From NCBI GenBank assembly GCA_965247585.1, contig CBDFHC010000004.1, forward strand, positions 930,001 through 994,000: 64,000 nucleotides of DNA. The letters run 5' to 3'. Source of the DNA: CBDFHC01 sp965247585. GTDB lineage: Bacteria > Chloroflexota > Dehalococcoidia > Lucifugimonadales > GCA-2712585. Positions 52,215 to 60,145 of this stretch are shown one piece after another (the first letter of the stretch is position 1; each line of letters opens with the position of its first letter). Position numbers and translations under genes: made by a program. The notes under the pieces were generated by a model that saw only the letters and a list, made by a program, of their open reading frames with translations, did not search any database and had not been told where the DNA came from.

Positions 52215-52667
52215 ATGCCAGAGGTAGGAGATATAGCGCCGGACTTTACTTTGCCCGGCACCACCGGCGATGTTCGGCTGGCGGACGCCGCCCGGCAGGG
52301 CAGGGTGGTGCTGGCCTTCTACATCGAGGACGGCACCCCCACTTGACTCCAGGAGCTGTCCTCCTTTAAGGAGGAGTACGAGACCATCACTGCGCTGGGC
52401 GCAACCGTGCTGGCCGTCAGCGGGGACTCCCTCGACTCCCATCGCTCGACGGTCGAGCAGATGGGTGGTCTGCCCTATCCATTATTGAGTGACGAGTCCC
52501 TGCTTGTAGCAGCCGAATACGAAGCCCTCTCGGACGACGGTAGAAAGAGCCGCCGCTGCGTTTACGTGATCGACCAGGGAGGAGTGATTCTGGTGAAGAT
52601 TCCCTGGTTCCAGCCCGGTAACCCAGGGCAGTTCCTGGAGATATTCGAGGCGCTGGGACTGGAGTAG
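52215..52667 (+). CDS. Peroxiredoxin with selenocysteine at the peroxidatic position
   Basis: A 150-residue peroxiredoxin read through an in-phase TGA at 52344-52346 (codon 44). The sequence before is DIAPDFTLPG and AFYIEDGTPT; then U44-LQELSSFKEEY; then VLAVSGDS, PYPLLSDE and CVYVIDQGGVI. In BCP/PrxQ-type enzymes this position, after T-P-x, is the peroxidatic Cys that attacks H2O2. No Cys is at +5 (PrxQ-type resolving position); the only other Cys is C115. The frame is intact on both sides over 453 bp. A hairpin with a 7 bp stem starts 12 nt after the UGA. It is cotranscribed with the flavodoxin-like gene. Confidence 0.88.
52359..52375 (+). promoter_or_regulatory. Predicted bacterial SECIS hairpin of the peroxiredoxin gene
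   Basis: TCCTCCT-TTA-AGGAGGA, a perfect 7 bp stem with a 3 nt loop, 12 nt after the UGA. The loop lies 19 nt from the UGA, as in the UGSC gene. The loop lacks the G found in many bacterial SECIS loops, so the match is less complete. Confidence 0.6.
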
Positions 52668-52678
52668 AGGGAGTTAAT

Positions 52679-52745
52679 TTCTGAGGGACACCCTCATCCG
52701 CCACAGGCGGGCCGGCAGACGAGCTGTGCCCCTCCGCGCTCCCCC
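52679..52745 (+). repeat. Family 1 repeat, copy 13, headless
   Basis: Only the second half: CTGAGGG/CCCTCA stem, then a changed middle (TCCGCCACAGGCGGGCCGGC) and the GTGCCCCTCCGC tail. It starts 12 bp after the peroxiredoxin stop codon. Confidence 0.75.
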
Positions 52746-52821
52746 TTTTTGCCATGGCAAGGGGCACTCGCCCTTTCGCTTCCGCATTTGTAGAATTGCC
52801 AGGTGTACAACGGTGCATTGA

Positions 52822-54141
52822 TTGCAATCTGAAAGCCACTTTGGGGATATCCCCGCCAGGCTGCGTAGCCGGGCCCAGGGCGTTTTCTACGGCTGGTGGC
52901 TGGTGTCCCTTACGCTGGGCCTTCTAACCATTACGTCGCTGGGAATCTTCCAGGGGTTGGGGACCTTCATAGTCGCGCTGGAGCGGCACTTCGGTTGGAC
53001 GCGCACCTCGCTGACGGGCGCATTCTCGCTGGCCAGGGTAGAAGGGTCCATCCTGGGGCCCATATCCGGCATGCTTATCGACCGGCTGGGCACCCGGCGG
53101 ATGTTCATGATCGGCTTCTCCACCATGGGCATCGGCTTTCTCCTCTTCTCCGTGGTCCAGGAGCTGTGGCAATTTTATGCCGCCTTTGTGGTCATCACCC
53201 TGGGGTCCGGGCTGGGCACCTGGCTGGCGCTAATATCCGGGGTGAACAACTGGTTTATCCGCCGCCGCGCCATGGCGCTGGGCGTCGCCACCGCGGGCAT
53301 TCACCTTGGAGGGTTCCTGGTCCCCCTTTTGGCGCTGGGGATAGAGTCCAGCGGTTTCCGGGCAGTGACCGCGGGAATTGGCATCATCCTGCTGGTACTA
53401 TCCGTAACGGCGTCGCGCTTTATCCGAAACCGGCCGGAAGAGTACGGTCTTCGCCCTGACGGGGACCCACCGCTGGAAGCTGCCTCACAGGGACCTGCGG
53501 CGGCGCAATGGCCTCAGTCAACCTCGGCCGAGCCCCAGTTCACCGCCGGCCAGGCCATCCGCACCAGCGCGTTCTGGTTCATTGCGATGGCGCACGCTTC
53601 ATCAAGCGTGGGAATAGTCACCCTGGCCGTGCATCTTGTCCCGAAGCTGACGGACGAAGGGGCCTCCCTGCAGATGGCCGGCCTGGTGGTAGTCACCTAT
53701 ACCGCCATAGCCATACCGTTTCAGATATTGGTGGGCTACCTGGCGGACCGGCTGCCCAAGCCCCCGTTGCTGGCCATCTTCCTGAGCATTCAGGCCACAT
53801 CCCTGGTGGTCATCGCCGTGAGCACCAGCCTGCCAATGGCCTTTGTATTCGCCGTCCTCTTCGGGGTGTCATTTGGAGGGCGCATGCCGCTGCTCACCTC
53901 CATCCGGGGCGAGTACTTCGGACGCCGGGCGTTCGCCAGCATCACCGGCCTCTCCCAACTTCCCTCCAACCTGCTGATGCTGGGCGCGCCCCTCTTCGCC
54001 GCATACATGCACGATACCCGAGGCAGCTACTTTATTCCTTTCATTACCCTGGCCTCCTTCAACTACCTGGGCGCCTTGGTTTCCCTGCTGGCCAAGAAAC
54101 CAAGGCCCATGCCTGCCGCGAGGCGGATTGCTCCAGGCTAG
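52822..54141 (+). CDS. Major facilitator superfamily transporter, copy 2
   Basis: A 439-residue membrane protein with about 12 hydrophobic segments. GMLIDRLGTRRMFMIGFS carries the MFS loop 2-3 pattern (G-x-x-x-D-R-x-G-x-R-R), and GYLADRLPKP is its counterpart in the second half, as in monocarboxylate (oxalate/formate)-type carriers. A cytoplasmic loop of about 40 residues (residues ~200-240) separates the halves. The TTG start is uncertain; no good ribosome site is seen. Another MFS gene follows. Confidence 0.82.
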   Translation: MQSESHFGDIPARLRSRAQGVFYGWWLVSLTLGLLTITSLGIFQGLGTFIVALERHFGWTRTSLTGAFSLARVEGSILGPISGMLIDRLGTRRMFMIGFSTMGIGFLLFSVVQELWQFYAAFVVITLGSGLGTWLALISGVNNWFIRRRAMALGVATAGIHLGGFLVPLLALGIESSGFRAVTAGIGIILLVLSVTASRFIRNRPEEYGLRPDGDPPLEAASQGPAAAQWPQSTSAEPQFTAGQAIRTSAFWFIAMAHASSSVGIVTLAVHLVPKLTDEGASLQMAGLVVVTYTAIAIPFQILVGYLADRLPKPPLLAIFLSIQATSLVVIAVSTSLPMAFVFAVLFGVSFGGRMPLLTSIRGEYFGRRAFASITGLSQLPSNLLMLGAPLFAAYMHDTRGSYFIPFITLASFNYLGALVSLLAKKPRPMPAARRIAPG

Positions 54142-54213
54142 CCAAGCCATTCTCTGTCCCGACGCCACCGCTCCCGCGACGCCCGCCCCACACCTGCGCC
54201 GATGGGTAGCTAA

Positions 54214-55476
54214 ATGAAGTCCGCCAGATTGACCGCGCTGGCCCCGGCCTGGCTGTGGAGCTATGCCGGGGTGGTCCTTTTGATGGGCGTGCTAGTCAAC
54301 CTGGCCTCCGGATTCGCCCAGATGACCCACAGCCTCACCATACCGCCCATGCAGGAGAGCCTCTCACTTAATTACACCCAGGTGGGGGTGCTGCTCACCG
54401 GCGCGTCCGTGGTAAGGATGGTCAGCACCCTGGGTTTCGGGACCCTGGCGGCGCGGTACGGCAGCAGGACCATTGTGGGGCTGGGGGTGGTGGGCACCGG
54501 CGGGGCGATGCTGTTTCTGGGAGCATCGCCCAACTTCCTGGTGGCGCTTCTGGCCATGGCGGTGCTGGGATTCGTATCCGGCGCTGCTCTGACGCCAATG
54601 ATGGGGCTTCTCTCCGCCTGGTTCGATCTTAGAAACCGGGGCGTGGTCGCCGGGCTGGCTGCAGCCGGTGGCAGCGTGGCATTCGTGGCCGCCGGGGTAC
54701 TGGTGCCCAGGTTGGTGGACGCCCGGCCCGATGACGGTTGGCGATACACCTGGTACCTGTTCGGCGTCGTGATCGTCGGCGTGGGGGTAATCTGCCTTCT
54801 GTTTCTGCGAGACCAGCCCAGGGTTGCCGGGTCGGCGGCGGTGGCCGGACCATCCAGAGCGCCCCGGGCACCCTGGCCACTGGCCGTGTACAAGAACCCC
54901 CTGGTGTGGCTATCCGCCGGGATGGCCTTCTGCTCCGGATGGTCCCACGGCATCTTCAGCACCTTCTTTGGCGCCTACCTTTCGCAAGAGGGGGTGGGCC
55001 TCAGCGTGGCGGGACAGCTTCTCATCGTCATTGGCATTCTCACGATTCCCAGCAGCGTTCTCTGGGGGCGCCTTTCCGATCGCATGGGCAGGGGCCGGGC
55101 GTTCCACTACAGCTTTCTCCTCCAGAGCGTATCCTTTGGACTGTTCTGGATATGGCCGGTGACGGCGTCTTTCGTAGCAGCCTCCGTTCTGTTGGGGCTG
55201 ACGCTCCGCGCCACCTACACCATCTGCGCCGCGTCTTCGGCGGACTACGTGCCGGTAAGGTTTTCACCCGCAGCTTTTGCCCTCATGTCCGTGGGCGCCG
55301 GATTTGGGACGTCCATCTCCCCGGTGATAGGCGGGGCGGTGGCTGACGCCGCCGGAAGCCTGGGATGGGCCTTCGCCCTGGCGCTGCTAAGTACCGTGAT
55401 AGGGACGGTAGGCGGCTTAGCGCTGCATCGCACCGCAACCCGCGCAATCCAGAGTCCTCCCTCATACGGTCAATAA
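54214..55476 (+). CDS. Major facilitator superfamily transporter, copy 3
   Basis: A 420-residue membrane protein with about 12 hydrophobic segments. FGTLAARYGSRTIVGLGVV gives the MFS loop 2-3 pattern and GRLSDRMGRGRAFHYSFLLQ its second-half counterpart. It lies 72 bp downstream of the preceding MFS gene in the same direction, and both may be transcribed together. Family resemblance to carboxylate or nitrate/nitrite-type carriers is only general; substrate unknown. Confidence 0.82.
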   Translation: MKSARLTALAPAWLWSYAGVVLLMGVLVNLASGFAQMTHSLTIPPMQESLSLNYTQVGVLLTGASVVRMVSTLGFGTLAARYGSRTIVGLGVVGTGGAMLFLGASPNFLVALLAMAVLGFVSGAALTPMMGLLSAWFDLRNRGVVAGLAAAGGSVAFVAAGVLVPRLVDARPDDGWRYTWYLFGVVIVGVGVICLLFLRDQPRVAGSAAVAGPSRAPRAPWPLAVYKNPLVWLSAGMAFCSGWSHGIFSTFFGAYLSQEGVGLSVAGQLLIVIGILTIPSSVLWGRLSDRMGRGRAFHYSFLLQSVSFGLFWIWPVTASFVAASVLLGLTLRATYTICAASSADYVPVRFSPAAFALMSVGAGFGTSISPVIGGAVADAAGSLGWAFALALLSTVIGTVGGLALHRTATRAIQSPPSYGQ

Positions 55477-55490
55477 TTCCTGGATGCGTT

Positions 55491-55520
55491 TTGACCCGTA
55501 CAGGCGCAGGCTACTATAAT
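55491..55520 (+). promoter_or_regulatory. Predicted promoter of the LmbE-like gene
   Basis: TTGACC at 55491-55496, an 18 bp spacer and TATAAT at 55515-55520, 38 bp before ATG 55559. Confidence 0.6.
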
Positions 55521-55558
55521 TCAGCGGCTTTGGCCCGAGACCGCATTCCATACACTTC

Positions 55559-56425
55559 ATGTCCTTAGCCCCGCAGCGCCGTCTGCTAGCCGTGGTGGCC
55601 CATCCCGATGACGAGACCTTCGGCTGCGGCGGCCTTCTCGCGCGCTACGCCTCCGAGGGGACCCGCGTATCCCTGGTCTGCGCCACACGGGGAGAGGCCG
55701 GCGAGATCAGCGACCCTAACCTGGCCACAAAGGAAGACCTGGGTCACGTTCGGGAGGGTGAGCTGCGGGCGGCCTGTGCCGTGTTGGGAGTGCAGGACCT
55801 GACGTTTCTGGACTACCGCGACTCCGGTATGGCAGGCACCGAAGACAACGCCCACCCACAATCCCTCTATCAGGCGGGCAAGGCGGACCTCACCGGAAAA
55901 GTTGTGGAGGCCGTGAGGCAAATTAGGCCCCAGGTTGTCCTGACTTTTGACGCCAACGGCGGGTATGGCCACCCGGACCACATTGCCATGCACCACGCGG
56001 CGGTGGAAGCCTTCCATGCCGCCGGAGACCCTACTAAGTTCGCTGACCAGTTGGCCGCGGGGTTGGCGCCCCATCAGCCCAACAAGCTTTACTACTTTGT
56101 ATTTCCACAGAGCTTGGTGACCGCTATAAGTGAGGCGATGAAGGCCGCCAGCATTGAGATGCCAGACGACTTCCAGGAGATGGGCGTGCCGGACGACCAA
56201 GTCACCACCCTGGTGGACGTCTCCGGGTACGCCCGGCAGAAGGAGCAGGCGGCCCGGTGCCACCGCACCCAGCTCTCCGGGGAAGAGAATAGTGACCCTT
56301 TCTCATGGCTGCCGGAGCCGGTGAAGAAGCGATATCTATCGCGGGAGTTTCTGGTGCGGGCCGTGCCGCCCATTACCAGGACGGGCGAAGCGCCGGAAGA
56401 CGACCTCTTCGCCGGGTTGGCTTAG
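55559..56425 (+). CDS. LmbE/PIG-L family zinc deacetylase
   Basis: A 288-residue deacetylase of the GlcNAc-PI de-N-acetylase fold. The zinc site HPDDE is at 15-19 (VVAHPDDETFGCGG) and the second His motif is GHPDHIAMHHAAVEA. Relatives include MshB and Mca of mycothiol metabolism and BshB of bacillithiol. The C-terminal YARQKEQAARCHRTQLSGE segment resembles the Mca/MshB end, so a thiol-sugar role is possible but not shown, as no other mycothiol gene is near. Confidence 0.86.
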   Translation: MSLAPQRRLLAVVAHPDDETFGCGGLLARYASEGTRVSLVCATRGEAGEISDPNLATKEDLGHVREGELRAACAVLGVQDLTFLDYRDSGMAGTEDNAHPQSLYQAGKADLTGKVVEAVRQIRPQVVLTFDANGGYGHPDHIAMHHAAVEAFHAAGDPTKFADQLAAGLAPHQPNKLYYFVFPQSLVTAISEAMKAASIEMPDDFQEMGVPDDQVTTLVDVSGYARQKEQAARCHRTQLSGEENSDPFSWLPEPVKKRYLSREFLVRAVPPITRTGEAPEDDLFAGLA

Positions 56426-56444
56426 ACCAACGCGACGCCGAATT

Positions 56445-57203
56445 CTAGCCGCCCAGCGATCCAACAATCTTGAGGTAGTCTGACGCCCCCCGGCTCAGCC
56501 ATTCTTGCCAGTTGGCCAGGAAAAAGCGCACTCCCTGTCCGTACAGCCGCTCTACGTTCCCCTGGGTAGCAATAGCGCCAGCGGTCCGCCCCGCGCCTAC
56601 GATCTGTTCTATAGCGCGGTCCACTACTGCCTGCACGTCTGGATGGTTGGCCTGACCCGTAAGCCCCATGGACTGGGACAGGTCTCCCGGCCCGATGAGG
56701 AAGACGTCCACCTCTTCCACCGAGAGGATCTCCTCCAGGTTATCCATGGCCCGCCGCTCTTCCAACAGGGCGATCACCATGGTCTGCTCATTGGCTACGC
56801 GGTGGTAGTCCTGCACGCCGTATGACTGGCGGCTTGACCACATGCCTCTGTGGCCCTGGGGACCGTAGAGCGCCCCCTCCACCGCCGCCTGGGCGTTCTC
56901 TCTGCTGTTCACGTGGGGCACGACCACGCCCATGACGCCAACGTCCAGGGTGCGGCCAATGAGCCACGGGGTGTTGCTGTTGACCCGGGCAATTGAAGTC
57001 ATGCCCCACAGGTCACAGGACCGGGTCATATTGGCTACCTGCTCCCAGGTGATGGCGCCGTGCTCCGTTTCTATCCATATCCCCTCAAACCCCATGGGGC
57101 CCATGAAGTCGATGACCTCCGGGCTATTCAGCCCTCCCACCACCGTGGCCGTTTTCCCCTCCTTCAGCCTCGCCTTGACTCTGTTCACTCGCAGTCCTGC
57201 CAT
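56445..57203 (-). CDS. HpcH/HpaI aldolase/citrate lyase family protein
   Basis: A 252-residue class II aldolase-like TIM barrel. Seen: RLKEGKTATVVGGLNSPEVIDFM, IETEHGAITWEQV with a catalytic His/Glu, MGVVVPHVNSRENA and FLIGPGDLSQSMG, which carry the metal ligands. It would reversibly cleave 2-oxo-4-hydroxy acids into pyruvate or a 2-oxo acid and an aldehyde, a fitting partner for the FAH-, aldehyde dehydrogenase- and ketopantoate reductase-like genes elsewhere in the window. It is converging on the LmbE-like gene. Confidence 0.86.
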   Translation of the reverse strand: MAGLRVNRVKARLKEGKTATVVGGLNSPEVIDFMGPMGFEGIWIETEHGAITWEQVANMTRSCDLWGMTSIARVNSNTPWLIGRTLDVGVMGVVVPHVNSRENAQAAVEGALYGPQGHRGMWSSRQSYGVQDYHRVANEQTMVIALLEERRAMDNLEEILSVEEVDVFLIGPGDLSQSMGLTGQANHPDVQAVVDRAIEQIVGAGRTAGAIATQGNVERLYGQGVRFFLANWQEWLSRGASDYLKIVGSLGG

Positions 57204-57449
57204 GCTCCCCTCCCTGTGGAATCTCTCCGCCCCGGTATGGCCGCTCCCTTGCTGCCGAGGAGGTCCAAACGGCGGCGCCGACCCAAACGTTAGCCCTGTA
57301 CTCCAATGCTGTCAATTCCGCCGGTCCAACTGTTCGACCCCCAAGGCGACTGTGCTTAATGCGGTCTTGACACCACCACCCCCAGGCCATAGGCTTCGGC
57401 TGATTCGGCACAGGGAACGGTAATTCCTCCCACCGCAAGAAGGCATTGG

Positions 57450-58382
57450 ATGACTAGAGCACCGGCAGACCAGCATGTTAGCACCGTGCGCAAACCCGCC
57501 GATTTCGACGCCTTTTGGGACGATGTGATGGCCCAGGCCGCCGCCATCCCGCTGGAGCCGGAGTTGGTCCCGGCACCGCTGCGCTCCACCCCAGCAATTG
57601 ACGTGTACGAGGTCCGCTACAACAGCCTGGACCATGTGCGGATAGCCGGATGGTACTGCGTTCCCAAGGACCGGCCCCGTCCTCTGCCCGCCATCCTTCA
57701 TGTACCGGGATATCTTATGGAGCCGCCCATCCCCAAGAACTGGGCCAAGAAGGGGTACGCGGCCTTCAGCGCGGCGCCCCGCGGCAAGCTGCGGAGCCAC
57801 CACCAGTTCAACCCCGGCTATCCCGGGCTGCTCACCTACAGCATTGTGGACAGGAACACCTACACCTACCGGGGTTTTTACACTGACGCCTGCCGGGCGA
57901 TTGACTTCCTTCTCACCCGGGATGAAGTGGACCCGGAGCGCATCGGCGTTACCGGACACAGCCAGGGCGGTGGTCTGACGATCTCCACCGCGGCGCTGCG
58001 GCCCCAGGTGCGGGCGGCCTCCGCCGGCGCGCCCTACTTGTGCGGCTATATGGACTCAGCGGAGCTTACCCACACATACCCCTACCAGGAGATCACCAAC
58101 TACCTGAGGCTGCACCCTGACCAGCGGCGAGCAGTGGAAGAAACCGTTGCCTACTTTGACGGGGTCAACCTGGCCGACCGTATCCGCTGCCCAATCATTG
58201 TCAGCGTGGGGTTACAGGACAACGTCTGTCCGCCGGAGACCGGCTACGCCCTATTCCAGGCCATCGGCAGCAGCGACAAACAGCTCTATCCCTACGACGG
58301 CCACGGCCACGACGCCGGCCAGTTCACTCACGCCGCTATCATAGACGAGTTCTTTCAGAAGCACCTCAGCCCCGGGGCTTAG
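57450..58382 (+). CDS. Acetyl-xylan-esterase-like alpha/beta hydrolase
   Basis: A 310-residue cytosolic serine hydrolase of the AXE1/cephalosporin-C deacetylase type. It has the oxyanion/nucleophile elbow GHSQGG with Ser171, Asp257 in GLQDNVCPPETG and His285 or His287 in DGHGHDAGQ. The start FDAFWDDVMAQA resembles the AXE1 N-terminus (F-x-x-FW). It removes acetyl or similar short acyl groups from sugars or other substrates. The paralogue follows after 4 nt, so they are cotranscribed and possibly form a heteromer. The start ATG has AAGG upstream. Confidence 0.87.
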   Translation: MTRAPADQHVSTVRKPADFDAFWDDVMAQAAAIPLEPELVPAPLRSTPAIDVYEVRYNSLDHVRIAGWYCVPKDRPRPLPAILHVPGYLMEPPIPKNWAKKGYAAFSAAPRGKLRSHHQFNPGYPGLLTYSIVDRNTYTYRGFYTDACRAIDFLLTRDEVDPERIGVTGHSQGGGLTISTAALRPQVRAASAGAPYLCGYMDSAELTHTYPYQEITNYLRLHPDQRRAVEETVAYFDGVNLADRIRCPIIVSVGLQDNVCPPETGYALFQAIGSSDKQLYPYDGHGHDAGQFTHAAIIDEFFQKHLSPGA

Positions 58383-58386
58383 CAAC

Positions 58387-59310
58387 ATGACTTCCACAGC
58401 GCTAACCGAGAACAGGCCAACCGACTTCGACGGCTTTTGGGACTCGCTACTGTCCGAACTGGCGCGGATGCCTGCCGTGCCGGAGCTGGAGCCGGACCCG
58501 CTACACTCCACCGAATACGCAGACATGTACAACGTCCGCCTCACGTCCGTGGGGCCGTACCGCATCTTTGCCTATCTCAGCGTGCCCCACGGCAGCGGTC
58601 CGTTTCCGACGCGTTATTACCTCCCGCGCTACGGCAGCGTGGTGGAGCCTATACCCCAGGGGATGGCTAACGCGCAGCGGAATCAGTACGTAACGTTCTC
58701 GATTGGCGTACGCGGGCAGCGCCGGGCCAACGAGCCCTTCGCCGCCGCTTTCCCCGGACTGCTGACCCACGGCATAGACAGTCCCGCAAACTATGCCTTT
58801 CGAGGCATTGTGGCGGACTGCTGCCGCGGCCTGGAGTACCTGCTGAGCCGCCCGGAGGTAGACCCGGCAAAGGTTGTTGCCATGGGTAACGACCTGGCGT
58901 TGTTCACCGCCGCGCTGTGCCCTCAGGTGACCCACCTCATCTGCACCCCAACGCTATTCCACGCCTCCGGCGACCTGGCGCCCCGAACGGACGAGTACCC
59001 GCTGGAGGAGTTCAACGACTACCTGCGGCACGAATCCTCCAAGTCGGACGCGGTGCGCCGGACCCTCTCTTACTTTGACCTGCGCTGGTTCGCCCCCCGG
59101 CTTAAGCGCCCGTCCCTCATCATGGGGGCCGCCGCGGGTGAGCTGTTGGACGGGGACGCCCTGGACCCTCTTCTGCGAACCGCCAGTCCCGGCGCGGAAT
59201 TCCACGCCGCCGAGCACTCCACCTACAAGGACGGCCTATTTGTTGAAGAGTGGTTGACCGAAAAGTTTGGGCTGGAGCGTCCGGTATTGCCGGAGCACTG
59301 GCAGAGTTAA
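58387..59310 (+). CDS. Catalytically incomplete AXE1-like alpha/beta hydrolase (pseudoenzyme)
   Basis: A 307-residue relative of the preceding gene product with the same opening (FDGFWDSLLSELA). The nucleophile elbow is lost: GHSQGG is replaced by GNDLAL with Asp169 at the Ser position, and neither the QDNVCPP Asp nor the GHGHD His is present (SLIMGAAAGE and AEHSTYKDG stand there). It cannot work as a serine hydrolase. The frame is intact and it is coupled to the active gene (4 nt gap), so it may be a structural or regulatory partner. Confidence 0.8.
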   Translation: MTSTALTENRPTDFDGFWDSLLSELARMPAVPELEPDPLHSTEYADMYNVRLTSVGPYRIFAYLSVPHGSGPFPTRYYLPRYGSVVEPIPQGMANAQRNQYVTFSIGVRGQRRANEPFAAAFPGLLTHGIDSPANYAFRGIVADCCRGLEYLLSRPEVDPAKVVAMGNDLALFTAALCPQVTHLICTPTLFHASGDLAPRTDEYPLEEFNDYLRHESSKSDAVRRTLSYFDLRWFAPRLKRPSLIMGAAAGELLDGDALDPLLRTASPGAEFHAAEHSTYKDGLFVEEWLTEKFGLERPVLPEHWQS

Positions 59311-59314
59311 GCGC

Positions 59315-59385
59315 CGGGGGGTTCCGGGGGCTTCCCCCAGCCCCCCATGCAGTGAACCCAGGTCCACTGCACTCTCCTGTACGGG
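59315..59385 (+). repeat. Family 1 repeat, fragment with tail type B
   Basis: GGGGGTTCCGGGGGCTTCCCCCAG forms a changed stem and is followed by AACCCAGGTCCACTGCACTC, as in copies 8, 9 and 12. It lies in the 369 bp gap 59311-59679 beside a complete copy. Confidence 0.6.
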
Positions 59386-59552
59386 CAGGAACCGAAGTGG
59401 GACCGCTGCTAGTTTCCAGGCAATCCCACCGACCGGTTGCGACCGGCACCACCAGGGATGAATATTGTGGAGCGGGGATGGCTAGCAAGCTGGCGGATAG
59501 GTCTTCTGGCGCCGATTAGCCAGGGCGATGGTTGGGTGCTCCTAAGGGCTTC

Positions 59553-59662
59553 AAATCACAGGTTGGTAGTTCCGCCCCACCCGCCCCGGAAGGTTTTTAA
59601 AAGTATTTCTGAGGGACACCCTCAGAATCCCGCCAAGGGGCGTCAACTGCCTGTGGACTCCC
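59553..59662 (+). repeat. Family 1 repeat, copy 14
   Basis: AAATCACAGG head, GGTTGGTAG, stem TCTGAGGG/CCCTCAGA and a degenerate second stem. The extended upstream module (CCGACCGGTTGCGACCGGCA, TGGCTAGCAAGCTGG, CGATTAGCCAGGGCG) begins near 59417. Confidence 0.88.
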
Positions 59663-59679
59663 TTCTTTTGTGGGTGCCG

Positions 59680-60090
59680 CTATGTGTGAGGAGACGCGGT
59701 GGCGGTGACTCGCTGGTACGCCTCGGCGATGGCTTTCGCCCAACCGGACACTGCATCGCGGTCCACGGCCACCGTTGCGGATGACCCGTTCTCTGCCATG
59801 GGCGCCAGCAGCGAAGCCAGCTCCGCTTCGCGCTGCCCCAGCCGGTTGCTCATGATTATCACGTTGGTCAGCAGTTCCTTCAGCTCGCTGGTTCCCGCAT
59901 CGCAGCTCATTTGAGGCATCTCATTCTGGAGACCGGTGAGCATTTGCAGCTTAAGCCTGCCAAGCTCAATACAGCTTATCAACATGCCTGCCATCTGCCC
60001 CAGCTCCAACGCGTAGCCTGGCGCCCCGTCAATTTGCAGGGCCTTCGCGAACCGGTCCGCCAGTTCACTGCTTTCAGCCTTTTTGCTCAT
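59680..60090 (-). CDS. Hypothetical helical protein
   Basis: A 136-residue protein I do not recognise. It is mostly helical, with heptad-like leucines in ALELGQMAGMLISCIELG and TSELKELLTNVIIMSNRLG, and has no membrane segment or signal. GGAGGAG lies 7 nt before the ATG, so it is likely a real gene. It is encoded downstream of, and on the same strand as, the binding lipoprotein at 60146, 55 nt after its stop, so it may be cotranscribed with it. No motif suggests a function. Confidence 0.65.
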   Translation of the reverse strand: MSKKAESSELADRFAKALQIDGAPGYALELGQMAGMLISCIELGRLKLQMLTGLQNEMPQMSCDAGTSELKELLTNVIIMSNRLGQREAELASLLAPMAENGSSATVAVDRDAVSGWAKAIAEAYQRVTATASPHT

Positions 60091-60145
60091 TTCTACTCTC
60101 CTCCGAGAGATGGGCGTAACCGCCTATCGAAACGTACCGGCAGGG

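Noticed and set aside
52407..52667. A separate 86-codon gene starting in the middle of the peroxiredoxin
   Set aside because: It is simply the part of the peroxiredoxin after the UGA, beginning at an internal GTG-type or ATG-like codon with no ribosome site.
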